Shown: in pieces, positions 1 through 6,392 of the stretch
How the letters are laid out: every line of letters starts with the position of its first letter
How positions within the stretch are numbered: position 1 is the first letter of the stretch
NCBI GenBank assembly: GCA_030040495.1
Contig: JASHTP010000164.1
Span: forward strand, 1-7,489
DNA: 7,489 bases
DNA from: Alphaproteobacteria bacterium
GTDB taxonomy: Bacteria; Pseudomonadota; Alphaproteobacteria; ATCC43930; CGMCC-115725
Direction of reading: 5' to 3'
Program-made: the position numbers and the translations under genes
The notes under the pieces: model-generated
What the model was told of the DNA's origin: nothing
The model's database searches: none
Seen by the model: the letters and a program-made list of their open reading frames with translations, nothing else

Positions 1-118
1 GCTTCATCTCTCCACGGCGCAGCTTCCTGAGCAGCACCGGCCGCTCCGCCGCGTCCACACCATGCACCTGGAAAACCGACTTGGACGTGTCCACCCCAAT
101 CCTGATAACCTCGTTCAT
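1..118 (-). CDS. IS110-family transposase, N-terminal fragment (cut by window edge)
   Basis: Reading the minus strand from the ATG at 118 gives 39 codons that run off the left edge. The product begins MNEVIRIGVDTSKSVFQVHG, followed by VDAAERPVLLRKLRRGEM. The IGVDxSKxVFQVHGVD block is the hallmark start of IS110/IS1111 transposases (DEDD, RuvC-like recombinases), and D10 is the expected first catalytic acid. A strong ribosome binding site, AAGGAGG at about 125-131, lies 6 nt upstream of the ATG and fixes the start. These enzymes move a circular intermediate, and in the IS110 group they are guided by an RNA made from a non-coding end of the element. The remaining acidic residues and the C-terminal serine domain lie outside the window, so intactness cannot be judged. 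The gene is co-directional with gdh and starts about 100 bp past the gdh stop. Confidence 0.88.
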   Translation of the reverse strand, partial: MNEVIRIGVDTSKSVFQVHGVDAAERPVLLRKLRRGEMK

Positions 119-124
119 GGACGG

Positions 125-131
125 CCTCCTT
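125..131 (-). promoter_or_regulatory. Ribosome binding site of the IS110 transposase
   Basis: AAGGAGG on the minus strand, 6 nt before the ATG at 118, is a near-perfect Shine-Dalgarno sequence. It directly abuts the inner side of a potential stem (GGCCGTCC at 119-126 on the minus strand with GGACGGCC at 178-185), so folding of the leader could affect access to it. Confidence 0.7.
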
Positions 132-132
132 C

Positions 133-202
133 AGCTGGTCCGCAACGACCCAGCTTGGCACATCGATGCCGTTCGGGGGCCGTCCACCCCAACATGAACG
201 GC
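133..202 (-). other. Two potential RNA hairpins in the transposase leader
   Basis: On the minus strand the leader can fold twice. The upstream hairpin pairs GCCGTTC (196-202) with GAACGGC (168-174), extended inward by GGGG/CCCC (187-190 with 175-178) after a 5-nt bulge, leaving an 8-nt loop. The downstream hairpin (133-155) pairs AGCTGG with CCAGCT, then one mismatch and two further pairs around a GTTGC loop. A third pairing, an 8-bp inverted repeat at 119-126 and 178-185, competes with the first and would enclose the second. Such structure just before an IS110 transposase could be a regulatory leader or part of a guide (bridge) RNA. The length is short compared with described IS110 bridge RNAs, so I make no firm assignment. 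Confidence 0.35.
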
Positions 203-219
203 TTTGCAGCCGCCGCGCC

Positions 220-3200
220 CTACCCCGCGAGCGAGCCGCGCAGCGCGCGGTTGGCGACGATGAGCATGGCGACGTCGGGATTGGGCGTCGCCTCGACCTC
301 GCGGAGCAGCGCCTCGATGCTGCCGAGCGCGGCGGCGTTGGCCTCGAGCCAGGAGCGGAAATCGCCGCCGTCGGCAATCGCCTTGGCGGTGAAGTCCGCC
401 TGATGCGCGTAGAAATCCTCCTGCAAGGCGTCGACCGCAACCTTCTGCCAGGCGGTCTCGGACTTGAGGCGCCGCGCCGCCATGCGCAGCGCGTCGAGGC
501 GGAAGCGCGCGCCCACGGCATAGAAGCCGCGGCCGATATCGACGATGCCCATGCCGCTGCCGAGGCCGAGGCGGACGATGTCGACGGCGGAGACCAGGAA
601 GTCGAGCCGCGCCGCCATCAGCGCCGGCTCGGACGGCACGCCGCGCTGCACCAGCAGGTCGGCGCGCCGCGCCAGCTCGGCGCGCTGCGGCGCCGGCAGG
701 ATCTCGCTGATGTGGTCGGCAAGCGCCTCGACGCCGGGGCGGAAGGCGTCGATCTGCGCCTCGATGTCGAGCGGCCCGCCGCCGCGCAGGAACCAGGCGG
801 TGGCGCGCTCGAGCAGCCGGTTGCCGGCGAGCAGCATCTCGGTCTGGGTCTGCGCCGGCACCTTGTTGTCGAGCCGGCTCACCGCCTGCCACAGCGTCTC
901 GAGGTCGAAGACCTGCTTGACGACCATGTAGGCGCGCGTCACGTCGCCGGCGCCGCGGCCGGTGCGCTCGCGCATCTGCGAGGCGAAGGTGACGCCGCCG
1001 CGATTGACGAGATCGTTGGCCGCCACCGTGGCGATGATCTCGCGGCGCAGCCGGTGCGTCGGGATCGCGGCGCGGAAGCGCTCGACCAGCGCCGGCGGGA
1101 AATAGGCCAGCAGGTCGCGCTCGAGCTGCGGGTCGTCGGCGAGGTCGGAAGCCGCCAGCTCGTGCGCCATCGCGTTCTTGACGTAGGCCATGAGCACGGC
1201 GAGCTCGGGCCGCGTCAGCCCGTGTCCGGCCGCGGCGCGGGCGGCGAGCTCCTCGTCGCCCGGCAGGAACTCGACCGCGCGGTCGAGTTCGCCCGCCCGC
1301 TCGAGCGCGCGCATGATGCGGAGCTGCTGGTCGAGCCGCTCCGTGCCCTGCGCCTCGGCCAGGCTCAGCGCCAGGCCCTGCAGGTAGTTGTCGGCGAGCA
1401 CCAGCTCGGCGACCGCGTCGGCGGTCCCGTGCAGCAGCGCGTTGCGCTGCTTCACCGTGAGATCGCCGGCGGCCACCGCCGCGTCGAGCAGGATCTTGAT
1501 GTTGACCTCATGGTCGCTGGTGTCGACGCCGGCGGAATTGTCGATGGCGTCGGTGTTGATCCGTCCGCCCTTCAAGGCGTAGGCGACGCGGCCGCGCTGC
1601 GTCATCGCCAAATTGGCGCCTTCGCCGACGACCGCGGCGCGCAGCTCCTCGGCGTTGACGCGCAGCGCGTCGTTGGCGCGGTCGCCGACATCGGCGTGGC
1701 GCTCCTCCTTGGCCTTGACGTAGGTGCCGATGCCGCCGAACCAGAGCAGGTCGACCGGCGCCTTGAGGATCGCCCGGACCAGCTCCGCCGGGGTCAGCGC
1801 CTTGTCGGCGACGCCGAGCCGCCGACGCACCGGCTCCGTCAGCTCGATCGATTTGAGGCCGCGGTCGAAGACGCCGCCGCCCGCGGAGATGAGCTTGCGG
1901 TCGTAATCCGCCCAGCTCGAGCGCGGCAGCTCGAAGAGCCGCTTGCGCTCGGCGAAGCTCTTGGCGGGATCGGGGTCGGGATCGAGGAAGACGTGGCGGT
2001 GGTCGAAGGCGGCGACGAGCCTGGTATGCGGCGAGCGCAGCATGCCGTTGCCGAAGACGTCGCCGGACATGTCGCCGACGCCGACGGCGGTGAAGTCGGT
2101 GCTCTGGATGTCGACGCCGCGCTCGCGGAAGTGCCGCTTCACCGTCTCCCAGGCGCCGCGCGCGGTGATGCCGAGCGCCTTGTGGTCGTAGCCCTCCGAG
2201 CCGCCCGAGGCGAAGGCGTCGCCGAGCCAGAAACCGTACTCGGCCGAGACGCCGTTGGCGATGTCGGAGAAGGTCGCGGTGCCCTTGTCGGCGGCGACGA
2301 CGAGATAGGCGTCGTCGCCGTCGTGCCGCACCACGTCGCGCGGCGGCACGATCGCGCCGCGGACGATGTTGTCGGTGAGGTCCAGGAGGCCGCGCAGCAG
2401 CGTCTTGTAGCATTCGACGCCTTCGGCCTGCCACGCCTCGCGGGCGAGGCCGGCGCGCTTGACGACGAAGCCGCCCTTCGACCCCGTCGGCACGATGACG
2501 GCGTTCTTCACCACCTGCGCCTTCATCAGCCCCAGGATCTCGGTGCGGAAATCCTCGCGGCGGTCGGACCAGCGGATGCCGCCGCGCGCCACCTTGCCGG
2601 CGCGCAGATGAATGCCCTCCACGCGCGGGCTCAGCACGTAGATCTCGTAGAGCGGCCGCGGCAGCGGCAGCAGCTCGATCTCGCGGCTCGCCAGCTTGAC
2701 CGAGAGGTAGGGCTTGGGCTCGCCCGAAGGCTGGCGCTGGAAATGGTTGGTGCGCAGGCTCTTGCGCACGAGCAGCAGGAAGCTCCTGAGGATGCGGTCC
2801 TCGTCGAGCCCCTGCACGCGGTCGAGCGCCTGCTCGACGGCGACCGCGGCGCGCGTCTCCTCGGCGTCGCGGTGCTCCTCGCCCGCGGGGTCGAAGCGGC
2901 GCTCGAAGAGTGCGATCAGCCCGGCGGCGATGTCGGGATGGGCGGCGAGCGCGTCCTCCATGTAGGCCTGGCTGTAGGCGCTGCCGGCCTGGCGCAGCAG
3001 CCGCGAATAGAGCCGCAGCACCGTCACCTGGCGCCAGTCGAGCCCGGCGCCGAGGACCAGGCGGTTAAGCCCGTCGCTCTCCATCGCCCCCGACCAGATG
3101 CGCAGGAACGCCTCTTCGAAGCGGGCGCGGTCGCGCGTCACGTCGACCTCCCCCGAGCGCGCCGCCAAGCTGAAATCCTGCAGCGACAGCGGCGGGCCCT

Positions 3201-5025
3201 CGGCCGGCGTCAGCGCGTAGGGCACCTCGGTGATGACCTTGAGGCCGAGATGCTCCAGCATCGGCAGCACGTCGGAAAGCGCCAGCGGCGCGCCCTCGCG
3301 GTAGATCTTGAAGCGCAGCACCGCCTCGTCGCCTTCGAGCGTGCGGTAGAGGCAGACGCCGATGCCGCCGCGTCCGCGCAGCTCCTCGAAGCGCTCGATG
3401 TCGTAGACCGCCACGGCGGCGCTGAAGCGCTCGCGATAGGCGGTGGGGAAGGCGTCGCCGTAGCGGCGCAGCAGCGCGGCGGCCGCTTCCTCGCCGAGCG
3501 AATCCGCCAGCGCCTCGCTGATCCGGTCGGGCCAGCTGCGCGCCGCCTCGGCGAGGCGCTTCTCGACCTGGTCGATGTCGACCAGCGTCAGCTGCCCCGG
3601 CGTGGTGCGCAGGGTGAAATGGACGCGGGCCAGCGCCGACTGGTCGAGCTGGGTGGCGAAGCCGTCGACGGTGCCGCCGAACGACTCCTCCAGGATCGCG
3701 CCGAAGCGCCGGCACAGCGCCGTGTCGTAGCGCTCGCGCGGCACATAGACGAGGCAGGAGACGAAGCGCTCGAAGGGGTCGTGGCGCACGAAGAGGCCGA
3801 GGCGCTGGCGCTCCTGCAGGTTGAGGATGCCGAGCGCGGTGGTCAGCAGCTCGTCGGCGCCGATCTGGAACAGCTCGTCGCGCGGATAGGTCTCGAGGAT
3901 GTGCAGCAGCGCCTTGCCGTCATGGCTCTGGGCGCCGAAGCCGGAGCGCTCGAGCACGTGCTCGACCTTGCGGCGCAGCAGCGGGATCTGGCGCGCGCTG
4001 CGGCTGTAGGCGAGCGAGGTGAAGAGACCGACGAAGAGGCGCTCGCCGACCGCCTTGCCGGCGGCGTCGAAGGCCTTGACCGAGACCACGTCCATGTAGA
4101 CCGGGCGGTGCACCAGCGCGCGCCGGTTCGACTTGCTGATCATCAGCAGTCGCGGCTCGCGCAGGAACTCGCGCACGTCGGGCGGCAAGGTGGCGAAGTT
4201 GCGCAAGCCGTCGAAGACGGTGTAGCCGTCGTCGCGCAGGATGCCGAGGCCGCTGCCCTCGACGATGTCGAGGCCGTGGCCGCGCGCGCCGCCGAAGCGG
4301 TATTCGCGGAAGCCCAGGAAGGTGAAATTGTCGTCGTCGAGCCAGGCGAGGAAATCGAGCGCCTCGTCGCGCTCCTCGGCAGGGAGCGGCGGCGGGCTGG
4401 CCTTGAGGCCGGCGACGATGTCGGCAAGGCGGCCGCGCATCGGCTTCCAGTCGTCGACCGCGGCGCGCACCTCGGCGAGGACGTGCTCGAGCTCGGCCGC
4501 GAGCTCCGCCAGGCGGCGCGGATCGCGCTCCTCGCCGATCTCGATATGCATCACCGATTCGCGCGCCGCCTTGCCGTTGCCCTTGGCGTCGGGCTCGTAG
4601 AGGCTGGCGATGCGTCCGACGCCGTCGCGCGCGAGCCGCAGGATCGGATGGATGACGAGGTGGACGGTGGCGCCGCACCGGCCCAGCGCCGCGGTGACGC
4701 TGTCGACCAGGAACGGCATGTCGTCATTGACGATCTCGACCACCGTGCGCGTCGAGTGCCAACCCTGCTCTTCGAGGCGCGGATTGATGACGCGCAGCTT
4801 GGCGCGGCCGGCGGCGCGCGTCTCGGCGAGGCGCCAGAGCGACAGCGCCGCGCCGTAGAGCTCCTCGGCCGAGCGCCCGACGATGTCCTCGGGCGGCACA
4901 TGGCCGTAGAACTGGCGCAGGAAACGGCCGAGATCGCCGCCGCGCGCGCCCTTGAGCCGCTCCCCGGCGAGCGCCGCGGCGGCCTCGACCGCCTGGTGCT
5001 TCCGCTGCTCCGCCTGTGGCGTCAT
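220..5025 (-). CDS. gdhB: NAD-dependent glutamate dehydrogenase, large (~180 kDa) class
   Basis: This gene encodes 1601 residues and catalyses oxidative deamination of L-glutamate to 2-oxoglutarate and ammonium with NAD+, a cytoplasmic catabolic reaction. Length matches the large class (P. aeruginosa GdhB, Caulobacter GdhZ, S. clavuligerus). The N-terminal regulatory half contains an ACT-like segment (VVEIVNDDMPFLVDS, about residues 95-109). The catalytic region shows GGIRWSDRREDFRTE (815-829), the Lys ladder K835/K840, PTGSKGGFV with K850 as the expected catalytic lysine, and GVGDMSGDVFGNGM with D985. Further conserved blocks are DLLWFGGIGTYVKA (about 1090) and VGEGANLAMTQRGR to NSAGVDTSDHEVNIKILL (about 1130-1175). 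I chose the ATG at 5025 because GGAGG lies 8 nt upstream; an in-frame TTG at 5031 sits too close to that site. No frameshift or stop is seen, so the gene looks intact. It is divergent from the methyltransferase gene; an IS110 element follows it. Confidence 0.97.
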   Translation of the reverse strand: MTPQAEQRKHQAVEAAAALAGERLKGARGGDLGRFLRQFYGHVPPEDIVGRSAEELYGAALSLWRLAETRAAGRAKLRVINPRLEEQGWHSTRTVVEIVNDDMPFLVDSVTAALGRCGATVHLVIHPILRLARDGVGRIASLYEPDAKGNGKAARESVMHIEIGEERDPRRLAELAAELEHVLAEVRAAVDDWKPMRGRLADIVAGLKASPPPLPAEERDEALDFLAWLDDDNFTFLGFREYRFGGARGHGLDIVEGSGLGILRDDGYTVFDGLRNFATLPPDVREFLREPRLLMISKSNRRALVHRPVYMDVVSVKAFDAAGKAVGERLFVGLFTSLAYSRSARQIPLLRRKVEHVLERSGFGAQSHDGKALLHILETYPRDELFQIGADELLTTALGILNLQERQRLGLFVRHDPFERFVSCLVYVPRERYDTALCRRFGAILEESFGGTVDGFATQLDQSALARVHFTLRTTPGQLTLVDIDQVEKRLAEAARSWPDRISEALADSLGEEAAAALLRRYGDAFPTAYRERFSAAVAVYDIERFEELRGRGGIGVCLYRTLEGDEAVLRFKIYREGAPLALSDVLPMLEHLGLKVITEVPYALTPAEGPPLSLQDFSLAARSGEVDVTRDRARFEEAFLRIWSGAMESDGLNRLVLGAGLDWRQVTVLRLYSRLLRQAGSAYSQAYMEDALAAHPDIAAGLIALFERRFDPAGEEHRDAEETRAAVAVEQALDRVQGLDEDRILRSFLLLVRKSLRTNHFQRQPSGEPKPYLSVKLASREIELLPLPRPLYEIYVLSPRVEGIHLRAGKVARGGIRWSDRREDFRTEILGLMKAQVVKNAVIVPTGSKGGFVVKRAGLAREAWQAEGVECYKTLLRGLLDLTDNIVRGAIVPPRDVVRHDGDDAYLVVAADKGTATFSDIANGVSAEYGFWLGDAFASGGSEGYDHKALGITARGAWETVKRHFRERGVDIQSTDFTAVGVGDMSGDVFGNGMLRSPHTRLVAAFDHRHVFLDPDPDPAKSFAERKRLFELPRSSWADYDRKLISAGGGVFDRGLKSIELTEPVRRRLGVADKALTPAELVRAILKAPVDLLWFGGIGTYVKAKEERHADVGDRANDALRVNAEELRAAVVGEGANLAMTQRGRVAYALKGGRINTDAIDNSAGVDTSDHEVNIKILLDAAVAAGDLTVKQRNALLHGTADAVAELVLADNYLQGLALSLAEAQGTERLDQQLRIMRALERAGELDRAVEFLPGDEELAARAAAGHGLTRPELAVLMAYVKNAMAHELAASDLADDPQLERDLLAYFPPALVERFRAAIPTHRLRREIIATVAANDLVNRGGVTFASQMRERTGRGAGDVTRAYMVVKQVFDLETLWQAVSRLDNKVPAQTQTEMLLAGNRLLERATAWFLRGGGPLDIEAQIDAFRPGVEALADHISEILPAPQRAELARRADLLVQRGVPSEPALMAARLDFLVSAVDIVRLGLGSGMGIVDIGRGFYAVGARFRLDALRMAARRLKSETAWQKVAVDALQEDFYAHQADFTAKAIADGGDFRSWLEANAAALGSIEALLREVEATPNPDVAMLIVANRALRGSLAG

Positions 5026-5033
5026 CCTCAACC

Positions 5034-5078
5034 CCTCCCAGCAATCGCTTATGCTATGTCAACGACCGATGCTGACAA
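5034..5078 (-). promoter_or_regulatory. Candidate sigma70-type promoter and ribosome binding site of gdh
   Basis: On the minus strand, TTGTCA (5078-5073) is followed after 16 nt by TAGCAT (5056-5051). This gives a 5/6 match to the -35 box and 4/6 to the -10 box. Transcription would start near 5044, about 19 nt before the ATG, with GGAGG at 5038-5034 in the short leader. A perfect TTGACA lies at 5062-5057, but 17 nt beyond it falls the ribosome binding site rather than a -10 box, so it is probably not the -35. Low-GC composition compared with the flanks supports a promoter region; the exact boxes are inference. Confidence 0.35.
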
Positions 5079-5094
5079 AATCGGGACATTGTCC

Positions 5095-5114
5095 GGCGGC
5101 TGCCGCCTTTTTTT
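5095..5114 (+). terminator. Intrinsic terminator-like hairpin with T7 tract, plus strand
   Basis: GGCGG (5095-5099), loop CTG, CCGCC (5103-5107) is followed immediately by seven T (5108-5114). The all-GC 5-bp stem plus T tract is the form of a Rho-independent terminator for plus-strand transcription. It is short, and it lies in a divergent spacer where no gene ends on this strand. It could stop antisense transcripts coming out of gdh, end a small transcript begun in the spacer, or simply be an AT tract near the pmtA promoter. Confidence 0.45.
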
Positions 5115-5207
5115 GCAATTTTGGCTGGCGGCCTGGCGCATTTTGCTGATATGGGGTTAATCAAACCGTAACCCGCGGGCGCAGGAGCGGGACGGCGTGG
5201 GGGAACA

Positions 5208-5870
5208 ATGTCCAACGGAATCATCCGGGATTTCAAGCCGCTAGCCGGCCAGGACGAGCGCCGTCGGGGGCAGCGGGCGCCGGCGATCGATCCGGAATTG
5301 GCGCTATTTTTAGGCCGCTGGCTCAAGGCGCCGCACCGCATCGGGGCCCTGGCCCCGTCCAGCCGCTATCTCGCCCAGGCGATGGCGCGGCAGGTCGACA
5401 TGCGCCAGGCGCGTCTCGTCGTCGAGCTCGGCGGCGGCACCGGCAGCATCACCCGGGCGCTGCTCGCGGCCGGGCTGGCGCCGGAGAAGCTCGTCGTCGT
5501 CGAGCGCGACGAGCGGCTGCATCGCCTGCTGGCGGAGCGGTTCCCGGGCCTGCGCGTGCTGCAGGGCGACGCAACGCAGCTCGTCGCCCTGCTGCGTCCG
5601 CTGGGCATCACCGGCGCCTCCGCCATCGTCTCGAGCCTGCCGCTGCTGTCGATGCCGAAGCGGCTCCGGCACCGCATCGTCGAGCAGAGCTTCGCGTTGC
5701 TCGGCGAGCGCGGCGCGCTGGTGCAGTTCACCTACGGCATCGCCTCGCCACTACCGGCGCGCGAGTTCGCCGTCTCCGGCCGGGTCGCCGCCCGCGTCTG
5801 GCGCAACCTGCCGCCGGCCTTCGTCTGGCGCTTCGAGCGCAAGGCCGGCGCGATCGCGCGGGTGGCGTGA
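5208..5870 (+). CDS. pmtA: PmtA-like phospholipid N-methyltransferase (class I SAM-dependent)
   Basis: The 220-residue product has a class I SAM-binding fold: motif I VVELGGGTGS (71-80), acidic end of strand 2 at E99 (VVVERDE), GDA at 120-122, then SSLPLL (142-147), QFTYG (173-177) and NLPPA (200-204). The last three blocks and the N-terminal FLGRWLKAPHRIGALAPSS (34-52), a probable membrane-docking amphipathic helix, are typical of the soluble bacterial PmtA group. That group methylates phosphatidylethanolamine stepwise to phosphatidylcholine at the inner membrane. Length suits the family. The related KsgA/rRNA dimethylase-like annotation is less likely because the catalytic NLPY-type motif is absent. 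The ATG at 5208 is preceded by a G-rich stretch (GGGGGA) about 4 nt upstream, a modest ribosome binding site. I could not resolve its promoter in the AT-rich segment 5108-5170. It converges on the VOC gene across 68 bp. Confidence 0.78.
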   Translation: MSNGIIRDFKPLAGQDERRRGQRAPAIDPELALFLGRWLKAPHRIGALAPSSRYLAQAMARQVDMRQARLVVELGGGTGSITRALLAAGLAPEKLVVVERDERLHRLLAERFPGLRVLQGDATQLVALLRPLGITGASAIVSSLPLLSMPKRLRHRIVEQSFALLGERGALVQFTYGIASPLPAREFAVSGRVAARVWRNLPPAFVWRFERKAGAIARVA

Positions 5871-5874
5871 GTCT

Positions 5875-5938
5875 GAGGACGGACGACAGAAGACAAGAGA
5901 ACAGAATTTCCGTCGTCCGTCGTCCGTCCTCCGTCGTC
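5875..5938. repeat. Heptanucleotide repeat block forming a 13-bp perfect inverted repeat between convergent genes
   Basis: The right half is four tandem 7-mers from 5910 to 5937: CCGTCGT, CCGTCGT, CCGTCCT, CCGTCGT. The left half carries diverged units of the complementary sense with the same period: AGGACGG, ACGACAG, AAGACAA, GAGAACA (5876-5903). As a result GAGGACGGACGAC (5875-5887) is the exact inverse of GTCGTCCGTCCTC (5919-5931). The block fills almost the whole gap between the stops of the methyltransferase and the VOC gene. Transcripts from either side could form a stem, so it may help end transcription from both directions, although there is no strong T run. It may equally be a dispersed repeat copy; only other genome copies would show that. 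Confidence 0.75.
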
Positions 5939-6310
5939 TTACTTGCCGCAATAGGCTTCGAGCCGATAGCCGTCGGGATCGACGACGAAGGCGGCATAGT
6001 AGTCCGGGCCGTAATCGGCACGCAGGCCCGGCGCGCCATTGTCCTTGCCGCCCGCCGCGAGCGCCGCCCGGTGGAAACCGTCGACCGCGGCGCGGCTGGG
6101 CGCGCTGAAGCAGAGATGGAGGCCCGACTTGCCGTCCGGCTTCACCGGCCGCTCCGCCGCCAGCAGCCAGAGCCGGGCATGGCCGTCGCCATAGCCGAGC
6201 GCGGTTTCGTAGTCCTGCACCAGCCGATAGCCGAGCGGCGCCAGCGCCGCATCGTAAAAGCGCCGCGCCGCGCCGAGGTCGCGCACGCCGAGAGAGAGAT
6301 GGTCGATCAC
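5939..6310 (-). CDS. VOC-superfamily (glyoxalase/bleomycin-resistance fold) protein
   Basis: The 123-residue single-domain protein starts IDHLSLGVRDLGAARRFYD and ends YYAAFVVDPDGYRLEAYCGK, with GLHLCFSAPSRAAVDGFH in the middle. This is a common small VOC subgroup with a beta-alpha-beta-beta-beta fold, normally acting as a dimer. H4, H65 and E118 occupy the usual metal-ligand positions, so a metal-dependent enzyme or ligand-binding protein is plausible; the substrate cannot be told. I chose the GTG at 6310, because AAGGAG lies 6 nt upstream and homologues begin with MIDH-like sequence. An upstream ATG at 6376 would add 22 residues coded by the palindromic control region and is rejected. It is divergent from the CGNR regulator, suggesting control by it. 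Confidence 0.88.
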   Translation of the reverse strand: MIDHLSLGVRDLGAARRFYDAALAPLGYRLVQDYETALGYGDGHARLWLLAAERPVKPDGKSGLHLCFSAPSRAAVDGFHRAALAAGGKDNGAPGLRADYGPDYYAAFVVDPDGYRLEAYCGK

Positions 6311-6316
6311 GGGGGT

Positions 6317-6322
6317 CTCCTT
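6317..6322 (-). promoter_or_regulatory. Ribosome binding site deciding the GTG start of the VOC gene
   Basis: AAGGAG on the minus strand lies 6 nt before the GTG at 6310. No comparable site precedes the upstream ATG codons at 6376 and in the 6330s, so this site decides the start. Confidence 0.7.
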
Positions 6323-6326
6323 CTGC

Positions 6327-6346
6327 CTAACCATCATGCCAGTTAG
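6327..6346. promoter_or_regulatory. Palindromic operator candidate, site 1 (VOC side)
   Basis: On the minus strand this site reads CTAACTGGCATGATGGTTAG, with outer arms CTAAC/GTTAG. It agrees with site 2 at 16 of 20 positions, including the uninterrupted core GGCATG and the GGTTAG end, although the two are in opposite orientation. It lies just upstream of the VOC ribosome binding site, probably at or after the transcription start, where a bound protein would block that gene. Confidence 0.6.
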
Positions 6347-6370
6347 AACAGAACCACGGGACGTCATTCT

Positions 6371-6376
6371 TGTCAA
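6371..6376 (-). promoter_or_regulatory. Candidate -35 box of the VOC gene
   Basis: A perfect TTGACA lies on the minus strand and overlaps operator site 2 and the -35 box of the opposite promoter. The hexamer 17 bp further, TTCTGT (6353-6348), is a poor -10 box. The promoter is therefore tentative, perhaps activator-dependent or read by another sigma factor. Confidence 0.28.
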
Positions 6377-6392
6377 CCGGCATGTCGGTTAG
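6373..6392. promoter_or_regulatory. Palindromic operator candidate, site 2 (CGNR side)
   Basis: The site TCAACCGGCATGTCGGTTAG contains the perfect arms AACCG and CGGTT around GCATGT. Its centre is 46 bp from that of site 1. It fills the space between the putative -35 and -10 boxes of the CGNR gene and overlaps TTGACA of the VOC direction, so occupancy should affect both promoters. The likely binder is the adjacent CGNR regulator (autoregulation), but a regulator encoded elsewhere is possible. Confidence 0.62.

Larger units (their letters stand above)
119..219 (-). mobile_element. Non-coding end of the IS110-family element, exact boundary unresolved
   Basis: This is the space between the transposase start and the gdh stop codon. 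The gdh reading frame ends naturally, so the outer end of the insertion must lie somewhere in these 101 bases. IS110-group elements lack classic terminal inverted repeats and often make no target duplication, so one end alone does not define the boundary. The short upstream end fits the IS1111 group, whose long non-coding end is downstream of the transposase, better than the IS110 group, whose long end is upstream. That group assignment is inference. No intrinsic terminator for gdh is visible here, since neither hairpin is followed by a T run on the minus strand. Confidence 0.5.

Noticed and set aside
168..202. Hairpin behind gdh as its intrinsic terminator
   Set aside because: The stem is not followed by a T run on the minus strand and it lies in the probable non-coding end of the IS110 element.
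62..403. A 113-codon plus-strand open frame at the left end
   Set aside because: It is antisense to the transposase start and to the gdh 3' end, with a Ser/Ala-rich product and no motif.
5057..5062. Perfect TTGACA on the minus strand upstream of gdh as a -35 box
   Set aside because: The position 17 bp downstream is the Shine-Dalgarno stretch, with no -10 box; the TTGTCA-16-TAGCAT pair further upstream fits better.
166..5160. A 1664-codon plus-strand open frame covering the entire gdh gene in antisense
   Set aside because: Its product is a low-complexity string of A, R, E, D, G, L and V with no recognisable domain, while the opposite strand codes a fully recognisable 1601-residue enzyme. Long antisense frames are expected in high-GC genes with strong third-position G/C bias.
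5867..6346. A 159-codon plus-strand open frame over the repeat block and VOC gene
   Set aside because: It begins inside the heptamer repeats, overlaps the VOC gene in antisense and its product has the composition of a shadow frame.
6311..6376. N-terminal extension of the VOC protein to the ATG at 6376
   Set aside because: It would be coded by the palindromic control region, has no ribosome binding site and no resemblance to VOC proteins, whereas the GTG at 6310 has an AAGGAG at ideal spacing and starts at the conserved IDHLSLGV.
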